This document shows positions 16,961-25,757 of a stretch of 61,052 nt of DNA, piece after piece (within the stretch, counting starts at the first letter, position 1; each line of letters begins with the position of its first letter). The stretch lies in contig JAFIFY010000040.1 in NCBI GenBank assembly GCA_020831765.1, positions 1 through 61,052 on the forward strand. The letters are read 5' to 3'. This stretch comes from Phycisphaeraceae bacterium. GTDB taxonomy: Bacteria > Planctomycetota > Phycisphaerae > Phycisphaerales > Phycisphaeraceae. The notes beneath the pieces are model-generated. The model ran no database searches. It was not told where the DNA came from and saw nothing but the letters and a program-made list of their open reading frames with translations. Made by a program: the position numbers and the translations under genes.

Positions 16961-17326
16961 ATGGCTGAGAAAACCGACTCGAATCCGAACCCAACCGCCC
17001 ATGCCACCGCCCAGCCGGGCCAGCAGCAAGTGCGCCTGCGCCTCGATGAAGCCGGGATGACCACGACCTATTCCAACGCCTTCCGCACCAACACATCGGC
17101 TGAGGAAGTGTTCGTGGATTTCGGGATGAACCTGATGATGCCGGCCGCCCAGGGCGGTGAGGGCTCCCAGAATGTGGGCGAGATGATCTTCAAGCTCAAC
17201 AACCGGGTCGTGCTCAACTATTACACGGCCAAGCGACTGGCGATGGTACTGGGCCAGATCGTCAGCCGCCATGAGCAGCAGTTCGGCGAGTTGAAGCTCA
17301 ACGTCAACGAGCGGCGAACGGGATAA
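16961..17326 (+). CDS. DUF3467 family protein
   Basis: This 121-residue cytoplasmic protein resembles DUF3467: an N-terminal disordered segment, then TTTYSNAFRTNTSAEEVFVDFG, a family hallmark (conserved 'YSN...S..E...DF'), and a C-terminal NNRVVLNYYTAKRLAMVLGQIVSRHE helix-rich part (shown as two halves, NNRVVLNYYTAKRL and AMVLGQIVSRHE). The function is unknown. A good AGGAG ribosome binding site lies 8 bases before the ATG. It is a single-gene unit between a secreted protein and the convergent lyase operon. Confidence 0.85.
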   Translation: MAEKTDSNPNPTAHATAQPGQQQVRLRLDEAGMTTTYSNAFRTNTSAEEVFVDFGMNLMMPAAQGGEGSQNVGEMIFKLNNRVVLNYYTAKRLAMVLGQIVSRHEQQFGELKLNVNERRTG

Positions 17327-17500
17327 AGCGCCCGCCGAATCGACCGCCGAGGTATACGGCCGCGCGGCACCGCGGTCAGTGGGGATGCATTGTGCCTGTT
17401 GCTTGCGGTTGCCGCATTGGAAGGATGTCGCGGTCGGTGTGATTCACTCGGGGCCGCTGATTCGGGCCAGGCGAACGTCCGCGGCCTTAAGGCCAGTCGA

Positions 17501-19513
17501 TCATTGGCCAAATACGATTCGTCCGTTTTCCAGCTTCACGGACTGATCGCCGACTCGCACGCCGCCGGCCAGTCCCTTGTCGGTGGCGGTCACGCGCGGC
17601 ACTGACCCGCGTTGCAGCGTCATGATGATTTCGATCTGTTCGGCCTCGGTATCGATGGTGATGAAATTGGCATGCGGGGCATTGGTGGTGGATCGAATTT
17701 CAATATCGGCTGGGGCGACCACTGTACCGACCAGCGTGGCGTCACCGATTCGGGCGGTGAATTTTCCGCCATCGGAATCGAATCGCACATCGCCGCCCAG
17801 GTGCATGATCCAGGCCCGCGGAGCGCCCGCGACCCCTTCGAGCCGATCAGAAAATACAAAAACCGCGGGCGCGCCGGACTTGCCACTGTAGTCGACCCCA
17901 ATGGTCCTGCTTCCCGTGAATTCGCCCCCCTCGGCCACCGGGATTTCCCGGGTCACGCGGCGATTCTCTTCATCGCGCTCAGTTCGCCGGATACTCTCGG
18001 TCGTCCGATTCAATCGGCCGGAGACGGTGAATTGTCCGGATGCGGTCTCTGAATCATCGTCCCATGTGAAGCTGCCCATCGTCCAGTCCGAGCGAAGGTC
18101 GTACATACGATCCCTGCCAAGCGTTGTGTGAATCGAGAAGACATTGTCCTGCCGCCCAGCGCCAGGCGCGTGGCTCCATGCACCGGCATGTGGCCCGGCG
18201 TGGCCCGCGAAATAGCCGCCCAACCCGAGAATGCGGATGCCGGCGTTGTGGACCGCCAGAACAACATCATCAGGACCGTCCCATCCTGATCGGACGACTG
18301 TCATATTGGCCTTCGCGGAATGGACCAGGTTGGGCAGGGTCTCATACGGCGAGTTTGGCGATGAACGATCGATCAGGCCGTTCCGGAGCATTTCCAGCCC
18401 CTCGTGCGGACGGACGATTCCAAGGAACCGATCGCCATCCAGCCGATCCATCAGCCACCGCGCATGATTCAGCATTGGTTCATCCAACCATGCCGCCGCC
18501 GCCGCGAAGATGCCGCCGCGGTCCAGGGCGGGCGTGAAGGGGCCGATCATCGGGATGCCGGCACCGGGAACGGTCAGGTAGAGCATCGGCGTGATGGCAT
18601 GCTTGATCGCCGGGTGTTGCGAAAGGTCGCGTCCGAGCACCAGTTTCGAGGCCCGGACGTAGGGAAGCACGCCGGATGCCATGGCGGCCTGTCGAACCGC
18701 TTCGCCATGGGGGCTGAAGCCTCCGTCACCGATGGAATCCATGAAATTGACGATCACGCGTTCCGAACGCCGGATGCGATCGAGCAGTTCCCCGTCGTCG
18801 GATCCGTTGAGCAGCACCATCTCCGCCATGCCCGCCGCCGCGTAGGCCATGACGTGGTCAGGTTGGCTTCTCCGGGCCGAGTCGGCGGCCTTGCGGATGG
18901 CTTGGGCCTCCTCGATCAGAAACTTGCGCACACGCTCCCGCGCATCACGGCTCCAGGATTGGTTGCAGAGGTCAAAGGCCACGGCGGTTCCGTGCAGACG
19001 CGAAGCGCGATCAACCAGATCGAGCTGGGCCACCATGGGGTAGCCGACGATCTCGACAAGAACCGCTTCGCGCGCCTTGTTCACGTGGCTTCGATCGTCC
19101 GTCAACAGGTACAACGCTCCGTTGCCCGCGGACTTGAAGCCCGCCTCCTTGACCACATCGCGGTTCCGGCCGGTCAGCGGCAGGGCATCCATCAGCCGTT
19201 GAGCCTGTTCCATGCGGCGGACGATGCGCTTGCCCCAGTCCGTCTCGGCCGCGCTCCGTACGGCGTTGACTTCCGCTTCACCTCGCACGATGAGTCGCGG
19301 GTATTCATCAGCGCCTGGAAGCATGTGCCCTTCGACCATCCGGACATTGCCGATCGCGGCGACGGGAATACAGAGCGAAACGATTGCCAGGAGGGAGGCG
19401 CAGACGCTCGCCAGGCTCAGGGTCGGCGTGTTCCGACGGCATGGTGCGGGCCGACGGTCAACGGATGCCTCTTGGGCCTGGTGGCTCGAATGATGCGGGA
19501 GTACTTCGGTCAT
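17501..19513 (-). CDS. Secreted heparinase-like protein, short member of a three-gene paralogous family
   Basis: The product of about 670 residues has a hydrophobic leader (SLASVCASLLAIVSLCIPVAA region) after a long basic N-terminus. An alpha-helical toroid region runs to about residue 300 and carries the DSIGDGGFSPHGEAV segment near 259, where the two larger paralogues have GIGDGGF or GVGDGGF. A beta-rich C-terminal half includes IRILGLGGYFAGHAG and the VDYSGKSGAPA motif near 539, ending VRVGDQSVKLENGRIVFG. These blocks align with the genes at 22598 and 25758. The start at 19513 has GGAG 9 bases upstream; an ATG at 19528 is possible. It is the last gene of the operon. A lyase role is inferred. 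Confidence 0.72.
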   Translation of the reverse strand: MTEVLPHHSSHQAQEASVDRRPAPCRRNTPTLSLASVCASLLAIVSLCIPVAAIGNVRMVEGHMLPGADEYPRLIVRGEAEVNAVRSAAETDWGKRIVRRMEQAQRLMDALPLTGRNRDVVKEAGFKSAGNGALYLLTDDRSHVNKAREAVLVEIVGYPMVAQLDLVDRASRLHGTAVAFDLCNQSWSRDARERVRKFLIEEAQAIRKAADSARRSQPDHVMAYAAAGMAEMVLLNGSDDGELLDRIRRSERVIVNFMDSIGDGGFSPHGEAVRQAAMASGVLPYVRASKLVLGRDLSQHPAIKHAITPMLYLTVPGAGIPMIGPFTPALDRGGIFAAAAAWLDEPMLNHARWLMDRLDGDRFLGIVRPHEGLEMLRNGLIDRSSPNSPYETLPNLVHSAKANMTVVRSGWDGPDDVVLAVHNAGIRILGLGGYFAGHAGPHAGAWSHAPGAGRQDNVFSIHTTLGRDRMYDLRSDWTMGSFTWDDDSETASGQFTVSGRLNRTTESIRRTERDEENRRVTREIPVAEGGEFTGSRTIGVDYSGKSGAPAVFVFSDRLEGVAGAPRAWIMHLGGDVRFDSDGGKFTARIGDATLVGTVVAPADIEIRSTTNAPHANFITIDTEAEQIEIIMTLQRGSVPRVTATDKGLAGGVRVGDQSVKLENGRIVFGQ

Positions 19514-19571
19514 CAGGCTGAACTCCATACATTGGAACGTCGGGATACAAAACTATATTCGCGTTTACCGA

Positions 19572-20909
19572 TCAATCGGATCCGGTCATCAAACGCATCA
19601 TCAGGGAGAAGCCCATCGTGCCGCCGGCATTCTCGACCCGGTAGAGCACGCGGTTCTGGCCTTGTTCGAGGCTGATGAGCTGGATGTTCTCCATGGCATT
19701 GTAGGGCTTGCGATGCGTCGGGCTGATCCAGACCAGTTCATCATTGATCCAGAGCTTGCCGTAGTCATCGGTCGCGGTGGCGATCCACACCTGACGAGGT
19801 CGATCGGAATAGATTTCGGTGAAGGCGTAATAGATTCCGTAGCCGACCACATCGCGCGGCTCGATCTTCCAATGCGCGTGACGTTGGCCACCGGGATTGA
19901 CGAAGCCAGTCTGCTTGAAGTCCCAGGTGAGCTGCCGGCCATCGAGGCCGGTGAAGACATCATCCAGGTTGACGTTGACTTCCGGGCCGAATCGGGTGTC
20001 CAGGGTGGTACGCCTTCGGTCGCTGGGGAACGGACCGATGATGTACCAGGTATCGACATAGAGCCACTCATCGATTCGACCGCCGGTCACCAGTCGCCGA
20101 CCGGGAATGGCATCAAAATGGCCGACATCCGGCGCCAGGGTGAAGTCAAGCTCATCGGGCATGAGCTCCGGGCCGCGATAACCGAGCATGGCGATGTCAT
20201 CGGCCGAAAACCTCAGCGTCAGACCATCACCCGTGGCCGTGTCGCTCTTGCGTGTGAACTCCAACAGCTTCTCGGAGCTGTCGATGATCTCGCGCATCTC
20301 GATGACCGATCGCGTGATCTGCTCCTTGAAGGCTTCGACGCGATCGAGCTCCCTGGCTGAAGCGATGAAGACGTATAGGGCGTCAGGGTCCAGATCGCGG
20401 CGGCTGGGCCGGGGAATGGCGGCCTGTTCGTAGGCCTCATCGAAGTGGAAGCCCTGGCCGGTTCCCACCATTCGCGCGGCCAGGAATTCGCGGTACATTG
20501 TCACCAGGTCCTGCTCGATCGCGCGGGAGACCGCGTATATCTCGTCGATGGGCAGATTCTGGACATCAGCGATGGATGCCTTCGCACGGAACTCGGCTTC
20601 GACATCCTCGATGGCCTGAAGATCGGCTTCGGTCAGCTCCGCATCGCGAATCCATCGGTCCCGGATTTCGGCCATCTGGGAATGAATCTCGCGAAGCTGG
20701 CCGAATTCATCCACCATCCGCACGCGTCGCTTTTCGCGGAAGTTTTCGATGACGGAGCGAAGCTGGGCCGCGGATATGCTCGGCCGATCGCCGCGCCCGA
20801 AGATCAGATCGCGAGCCGCCAGGATCACGATGACGGTAATCATCAGGAAAAGGGCCAACGCGACAAGGCGGTGGGTCCAGTCAATTTTGGGTTCAAGGGA
20901 TTTCGCCAT
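19572..20909 (-). CDS. Membrane-anchored protein with coiled coil and C-terminal lectin-like domain
   Basis: The 445-residue protein has one N-terminal membrane segment (about residues 12-34) preceded by a short basic cytoplasmic tail, then a charged helical region (about 50-120), and a C-terminal part starting VDTWYIIGPFPSDRR. The 'WYxIGPF' motif, followed by a VWIATATDDYGKLWINDELVW strand pattern and closing GQNRVLYRVENAGGTMGFSL, is typical of PA14/lectin-like sandwiches in Planctomycetota. It sits directly downstream of exbB-exbD, where TonB is commonly encoded, and has the same topology (single N-terminal anchor, long periplasmic part), but no TonB C-terminal domain is seen. A role as a motor-driven glycan-binding partner is inference. 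Confidence 0.7.
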   Translation of the reverse strand: MAKSLEPKIDWTHRLVALALFLMITVIVILAARDLIFGRGDRPSISAAQLRSVIENFREKRRVRMVDEFGQLREIHSQMAEIRDRWIRDAELTEADLQAIEDVEAEFRAKASIADVQNLPIDEIYAVSRAIEQDLVTMYREFLAARMVGTGQGFHFDEAYEQAAIPRPSRRDLDPDALYVFIASARELDRVEAFKEQITRSVIEMREIIDSSEKLLEFTRKSDTATGDGLTLRFSADDIAMLGYRGPELMPDELDFTLAPDVGHFDAIPGRRLVTGGRIDEWLYVDTWYIIGPFPSDRRRTTLDTRFGPEVNVNLDDVFTGLDGRQLTWDFKQTGFVNPGGQRHAHWKIEPRDVVGYGIYYAFTEIYSDRPRQVWIATATDDYGKLWINDELVWISPTHRKPYNAMENIQLISLEQGQNRVLYRVENAGGTMGFSLMMRLMTGSD

Positions 20910-21171
20910 GGGTTCCAGGCCTGCCGGCCCGCTCCGTGTCAGCCAATAAACTCGAATCAAACGCCTTGGGGTACTTCATCCGTGATGCCCGGTGCGCCGC
21001 ATGCTCAGGCCGGCGCGGCGACGCCATCGCGCCGGTCAGCCACTCAGTCGCCTTACGGTCCCGATCCTGGGCCTGTTCGATGATCGTCGGCACTTCAGCC
21101 CGGAGGACGGTGCCACCGGCCACAAACGGGCAATGCGGACCATCGGAACTCTTCCGTGAGGAATCACTCAT
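20893..21171 (-). CDS. Small hypothetical protein between exbD and the anchored lectin-like protein
   Basis: This 92-codon frame starts 20 bases after the exbD stop and overlaps the start of the next gene by 17 bases, as expected for tightly packed operon genes. Its third codon positions are mostly G or C in the middle part, like genuine genes here. The product is charged, has no signal peptide or membrane segment, and matches no family I know. The ribosome binding site is weak (GGA). It could instead be noncoding spacer. Confidence 0.45.
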   Translation of the reverse strand: MSDSSRKSSDGPHCPFVAGGTVLRAEVPTIIEQAQDRDRKATEWLTGAMASPRRPEHAAHRASRMKYPKAFDSSLLADTERAGRPGTHGEIP

Positions 21172-21191
21172 GATTCGATCCGGTCGTGGGG

Positions 21192-21602
21192 CTATTCCAT
21201 CTCGACGCGGAAGCTCCAGTCATTCAAGCCGTAATGCTTGAGGGTGTCCATCAGCGGGTATAGATGCATGAACTGGGCACGGTGGTCGATCTCGAACCGG
21301 ATGCGATGTTCGGGGAACTGCTGCTGTTGCCTTCGCACCGCATCGAGGAAGCCCTGCTGTGCCACCTGGCTGTCGCCGACGTAGACGATGCCATCACGGG
21401 TGACGCGGATCACCATATCCCGATCACGGGGCTTGACTTCCGCCACGGCCTGGCCGGGGGGCGGAAGCTCGATGCCCAGTTCCTTGATCGATTTCTTCGT
21501 GACCGCGATCACGATGAAGAAGATCAGGAGTAGGAACACGCAGTCGATCAGCGGCCCCATCTGCACTTCCGTGCTTTCACTTCGATCAAGTCTTACTTTC
21601 AT
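21192..21602 (-). CDS. exbD: ExbD/TolR-type biopolymer transport protein
   Basis: The 136-residue protein has the ExbD plan: a short cytoplasmic N-terminus, one membrane helix with the conserved aspartate (MGPLIDCVFLLLIFFIVIA, Asp about residue 20), a proline-rich linker (ELPPPGQAVAE) and a periplasmic domain. With ExbB it forms a proton-driven motor that moves a TonB-like partner. An ideal AAGGAGG lies 8 bases before the ATG, and the gene overlaps exbB by 4 bases. Its setting among secreted polysaccharide lyases suggests a dedicated motor. Confidence 0.92.
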   Translation of the reverse strand: MKVRLDRSESTEVQMGPLIDCVFLLLIFFIVIAVTKKSIKELGIELPPPGQAVAEVKPRDRDMVIRVTRDGIVYVGDSQVAQQGFLDAVRRQQQQFPEHRIRFEIDHRAQFMHLYPLMDTLKHYGLNDWSFRVEME

Positions 21603-22486
21603 GCCTTGCCTCCTTGCGGAGCGGGTGTGGCCGGACGGGCCGTGGCCGGCGCGGCGGGCGGCACGGCTGCTCCCGAGCTGGGGCCATCAGTGCCGCGGCT
21701 GAGGAACCACGTATGCATCAGCGTGGTGATTTCCTGCCCGAGAAGGTTGGCGAAGTGGCTGGTCCGGCTTCTGAAGTAGTGGTACAGGGCCAGGGCCGGA
21801 AGGGCGATGATCAGACCGGTCGCGGTGGTGATCAGGGCCTTGCCGATATCGCCGGCCAGTGCCGAAGGTTCATCCATGCTGCCGACGACTTCGATGGTGC
21901 GGAACGCGCCGGTCAAGCCGAACACGGTACCCAGAAGTCCCAACAGCGGGGCCATGGTGCCGACGGCGATCAGTGGATAGACGCGGCGGGAATGCTGTTC
22001 CATGTCGCGGCTGGCGATGTCCTCGGCGGCGGTGGTCAGGTGTTCGTAGGTGTTGCCGCGATGCTCGGCCAGGAAGCTGACGACCTCGCCCAGCGTGCTG
22101 CGGCTGTTGCGGCCCTGCCGCACGATGCCGGCGTAGTCCCCGCTCTGCCAGAGCCGGTTGACTCGATCCGCCAGGCCCTTGGGCGCGATATTGCGTCGTT
22201 GCAGGCTGATCAGTCGTTCGATCGAAAAGACCAGGGCCACCGCGGCCATGAAGGCCAGGAAGTACATCGTCACACCGCCGGTGTGCCAGTCCACCACCAG
22301 GCTTTCCCAGCGGTCACGCAGTGTCGTGGCGGCCTCGGTCTCCAACGCCGCCGGGACGGCCTCTTCCGTGGCGGCGGCTTCGCCATTGGCCGCTTCTTCT
22401 TCGGCCATGGCCATGTGCGGGACCAGGAATCCCATCGCCGCGATCAGCGCGGCCAGAGTCCATCTTGCTGCATACAGTCGTTTCAC
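21599..22486 (-). CDS. exbB: MotA/TolQ/ExbB proton channel protein
   Basis: The 295-residue product has an N-terminal signal-like hydrophobic stretch (residues about 1-28), an Ala/Glu-rich segment, a first membrane helix (VTMYFLAFMAAVALVFSIERL; the 'SIERL' end is typical), a cytoplasmic domain, and the conserved channel region PLLGLLGTVFGLTGAF followed by DIGKALITTATGLIIALPAL. This is the MotA/TolQ/ExbB fold that conducts protons. It starts with GTG, with AAGGAG 6 bases upstream. It lies 111 bases downstream of a 992-residue lyase-like gene and overlaps exbD. Confidence 0.93.
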   Translation of the reverse strand: MKRLYAARWTLAALIAAMGFLVPHMAMAEEEAANGEAAATEEAVPAALETEAATTLRDRWESLVVDWHTGGVTMYFLAFMAAVALVFSIERLISLQRRNIAPKGLADRVNRLWQSGDYAGIVRQGRNSRSTLGEVVSFLAEHRGNTYEHLTTAAEDIASRDMEQHSRRVYPLIAVGTMAPLLGLLGTVFGLTGAFRTIEVVGSMDEPSALAGDIGKALITTATGLIIALPALALYHYFRSRTSHFANLLGQEITTLMHTWFLSRGTDGPSSGAAVPPAAPATARPATPAPQGGKA

Positions 22487-22597
22487 TTGATTCTCCTTGA
22501 CTGGACCTTGGGTATCGTCGCACCCATATGCGTCTTGCCGCCCTGACCAGGGGTGGCAAGGTCTGGTTGGTGTCGTGGATTCCGATGTGGCTGCACA

Positions 22598-25576
22598 TCA
22601 GCGTTCGGAATCGGTCGTATCCCCCAGAATTATCCGTTTGCCATCAAACCGAACGGTTCGCTCGCCGATCGTCACCCGGGCGTCAGGGCCCTGCCCATCG
22701 ACCTTAACTTCCGGTGTCGGCTCATCATTGCGGTTGATGGTCATGATCACGAAAAAATCGTCGCCTCCTTCGGCCGTGGCCCTTCGAAGCGTACCGTGGA
22801 ACGCCGTTCGCGCCGCTCCGATTTCAACTTCCTCGGTTCCGGCCGAGATGGATAACGATGCGGGCTGTATGAAAATTGCGTTGAGGGTGGAACCGTCCTG
22901 CGTGAATCTGAATCCCCGGTCGGTGATGGTGGGTCGGACCGAGGGCAACTGCCATGTCCACAGCTTCCGGCCGCCTCCGCGGATCGAATCCACCATGACG
23001 ATCATCGCCGGGGCACCGCTTTTGCCGCTGTAATCAAAGGCCACCGCGCGCAGGCCGGTAATGTTCGATTCCGGACGCACCCCGGTCATGGGGATGAACA
23101 TCGAGTCGAAAAAGCGCTGCGACCGCCTTGCGTAGACATAAGCCATGTCCATGGTCAGGCTCATCGAGCCGTCTTCCCATTTTTCCAGATGCGTAAGCCT
23201 GGCGTTGCCGCTTTGATTGATGTCATCGTCCGGAAGCAATACGACCGAGTAGTTTTCCCTGGCTCCGCCCCGCTCGCTCCGGGTCGTGGTCCACTGGCTG
23301 CCCATCCCGGCGAAGTGAACCGCCCCGGCATTGGGATGATTCCAGCCAACGATCGGGGCCGCCTTGAGAAAAACCTGGCCGACAAAGTCATCGCCGTCGC
23401 GGAAGCCGGACCGGCTGACGTAGTGACCGAAGGTATCGGCCCGCCAATGGCGCGGCATCCCCTCGTCGGGGTGGATGGGGTCCATGCCCAGCGGATAGTT
23501 GATGAACGCCTGCGTCAGGGCCAGGGCATTGCCACCGCGTCCACCCGTGGCCGTGAAGACATTGCCCGCATCTTCACGATGATTGACATCGGCCAAGCGA
23601 TTCCAGACCCAGAGGGCCGAGGGCTGGTATTCCGAGGGGATCGCCGAAAAAGCCGAGGCCAGCCAATGCTGATCGACCGTGACGACACTGTTGATGGCGT
23701 GGGTTCGCGGGCGGCCGGACTCGGGGAAGACCATCTGCATGATCTGGCGGGGCATCAGGTGGGAAACATCAGGATGGGGCGATGCCGCGCGCCCGACGAA
23801 ATTTCGATGAACACCGGCGTACACCGTGGGATAGAAGCTCGATATATTGCTGTATCCGCCGGTCTCGGCCTTGAAGCCGCCATCGCCGATGCCCCAGCGA
23901 TAGTGCTGGTAGACCTGGAACCAGCCGCGCTCGACCCAGAACTGATGCCGCGTATCGATCCCCGTCTCCTTCCAGAGCGCTTGATCCCGCTCCCAGAGCC
24001 GACGCTGGATGGAATAAACGCCCAGCGCGGTGGATTGCGTCGGGTCGTTCGTGGCGAGGGTGAACTTCGGGCCCACGGTGCCGCGCCCCCGTGGCACGCG
24101 TGCCTCGATCAGCACGGTGTGGACGCCCGGCCTCAGGCGATAGTAGAGGTCCGGATCAAGCTCCATGCCGGACAGGAAGGTTCGCTCGTGCTCGCTGGTT
24201 GGACTGTATCCAACGACCTTCTCTTCCGTGACGCGAATGGCGGTGAAGTAAACCGAAACCGATCCCTCCCCGCCGCCAACCGTTTTGGCCAGATCAATGC
24301 CGGATTCGCCGGCGGCTTCATCGGGCAGTTGACTGAAGGTCAGTTTCTTCTGAACGAACCACCCGCCGCCTGGAGTCGTGTAGGTGGATTCGCTGCCTTC
24401 CCCCGGCGTTGCGCGCTCGTATCCGCCCAGTTGCGTGAGCACATCGCGACTGACCTCGGCAGGCAGCCGGCCGCTCCATATCCAGCCGGATGTCGGCAGT
24501 TCGCCGGGAACCAGTTCCGTAATGCCCACGCCCTTGCCCGGCCTGTAGTTATCGCGGGCATTGATGATGCGGGCCCGTTCGATGGGATTGCGCGGAGCGC
24601 GGGGCGCGGGCCCCTTTTCGCCCCAGAGCACCATGGCGGTCATCGCGGCAATTCCGCGTGCCGGGCCGTAGTAGTTGCTGCATGGATGGAAGTTGGCGTG
24701 GTTGGTCATCAGGATGTACTGACGGCGATCCGTCAGTTCCTCCAACTCGCGACGAATGCGGGCGCGAAAGTCCGCGGGCCAGGCCTCACAACAGAGGTCG
24801 TAAGTCAACGCCACCGCGAATATTTCATGGCCGAACCCGCCCGAGCCAAAACCTTCAGTGGTTACCTGATTCGGATACTGCCGCTGAATCCACTCCATGG
24901 CGCGGCGGGCGTACGCTTCATCGCCGGTCAGTTGATAGAGCATGCCCAGACTCAGCGAATCTTCACGCTGACGGATCGCCGCCAGGTATGCCTGGCCGAA
25001 CCGCGTATCGAGCTTCGCCCTCAGCGCGGGCAGATCGGACTTTCTAAACAGCACACGCGGGCGCTCATCCGGTTCCGGAGGTGTGAATCCGGGGCGGAGT
25101 GGCCGCCGGGGCATCAGTTCACCTTCGATCCGTCCCCCGATGGGATGACCGTCGAACTGGCCTGAATATCGACCTTCCACACGACCATCCGCCTTGCGGT
25201 CCAGGGTCAGGGTGAGGAACGCCGGCCACTCGCCTTTACGCCAGAAATCGCCGACCACCAACAGGCTTAATTCGATCTCGATCTTTTCGTCGGTGACCGT
25301 CGCCTTGTCCACGAGGCCGAAGTGCTCGCCGATGCTAAAGTGAAACGCCTTGCCCCAGACCCGCCGCCAGCGGCCCTCATCCGCGACCATGTAAAGCAAG
25401 AGGTTGGCTCGATCCTCGGATTGCTGGGCATCGCGCGGCAACGCATCGTAGAGGACCAGTTCAAGTTCGCCCGTCAATGCATGTGCCGGTTCGGAGTGAC
25501 CACCGATCACGAACATCAATAGAACAGCAGTCAGAAAACTAATTGGCTTGAACTTGGTTTGAAGTTGAGTCGGCAT
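22598..25576 (-). CDS. Large secreted heparinase-like polysaccharide lyase
   Basis: The 992-residue protein has a signal peptide (hydrophobic FLTAVLLMFVIGG, cleavage near AHA), an N-terminal beta domain (about 35-150; LELVLYDALPRDAQ, RWRRVWGKAFHF) shared with the next paralogue, then an alpha-toroid lyase region beginning RPRVLFRKSDLPALRAKL and including LTYDLCCEAWP, HPCSNYYGPARG and YRWGIGDGGF near 560. A C-terminal beta region holds FAGMGSQW, FDYSGKSGAPA near 845 and a closing VTIGERTVRFDGKRIILGD. Asn/His/Tyr residues suitable for heparinase-type elimination are present, but the catalytic set is not certain. It is 181 bases from the paralogue upstream. Confidence 0.77.
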   Translation of the reverse strand: MPTQLQTKFKPISFLTAVLLMFVIGGHSEPAHALTGELELVLYDALPRDAQQSEDRANLLLYMVADEGRWRRVWGKAFHFSIGEHFGLVDKATVTDEKIEIELSLLVVGDFWRKGEWPAFLTLTLDRKADGRVEGRYSGQFDGHPIGGRIEGELMPRRPLRPGFTPPEPDERPRVLFRKSDLPALRAKLDTRFGQAYLAAIRQREDSLSLGMLYQLTGDEAYARRAMEWIQRQYPNQVTTEGFGSGGFGHEIFAVALTYDLCCEAWPADFRARIRRELEELTDRRQYILMTNHANFHPCSNYYGPARGIAAMTAMVLWGEKGPAPRAPRNPIERARIINARDNYRPGKGVGITELVPGELPTSGWIWSGRLPAEVSRDVLTQLGGYERATPGEGSESTYTTPGGGWFVQKKLTFSQLPDEAAGESGIDLAKTVGGGEGSVSVYFTAIRVTEEKVVGYSPTSEHERTFLSGMELDPDLYYRLRPGVHTVLIEARVPRGRGTVGPKFTLATNDPTQSTALGVYSIQRRLWERDQALWKETGIDTRHQFWVERGWFQVYQHYRWGIGDGGFKAETGGYSNISSFYPTVYAGVHRNFVGRAASPHPDVSHLMPRQIMQMVFPESGRPRTHAINSVVTVDQHWLASAFSAIPSEYQPSALWVWNRLADVNHREDAGNVFTATGGRGGNALALTQAFINYPLGMDPIHPDEGMPRHWRADTFGHYVSRSGFRDGDDFVGQVFLKAAPIVGWNHPNAGAVHFAGMGSQWTTTRSERGGARENYSVVLLPDDDINQSGNARLTHLEKWEDGSMSLTMDMAYVYARRSQRFFDSMFIPMTGVRPESNITGLRAVAFDYSGKSGAPAMIVMVDSIRGGGRKLWTWQLPSVRPTITDRGFRFTQDGSTLNAIFIQPASLSISAGTEEVEIGAARTAFHGTLRRATAEGGDDFFVIMTINRNDEPTPEVKVDGQGPDARVTIGERTVRFDGKRIILGDTTDSER

Positions 25577-25757
25577 TGAACTTTTGGCCGGCGATTGGAA
25601 GCGCCGTCTCCGGCAACAGGGTCAAGTCGGCATAACGCCTGATGCGTGGAGTTATTGTCCGTGCCTGGGCGCGGATGGCCCATGCGGACCCCCGCCCAGA
25701 GCGGCAGCTCCAGATCGAACAGGGATTGCCTGTCAGCGGGGCGTGGGCGGGTCCGCA

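Noticed and set aside
17327-17500. Possible small gene or RNA between the DUF3467 gene and the lyase operon
   Set aside because: The gap is short, both genes converge on it, and no hairpin with T-run or plausible frame was visible.
23189-25165. 658-codon plus-strand frame over the 22598 lyase gene
   Set aside because: It is also an antisense shadow: no start context, no recognisable domain, and the minus strand encodes the conserved lyase paralogue.
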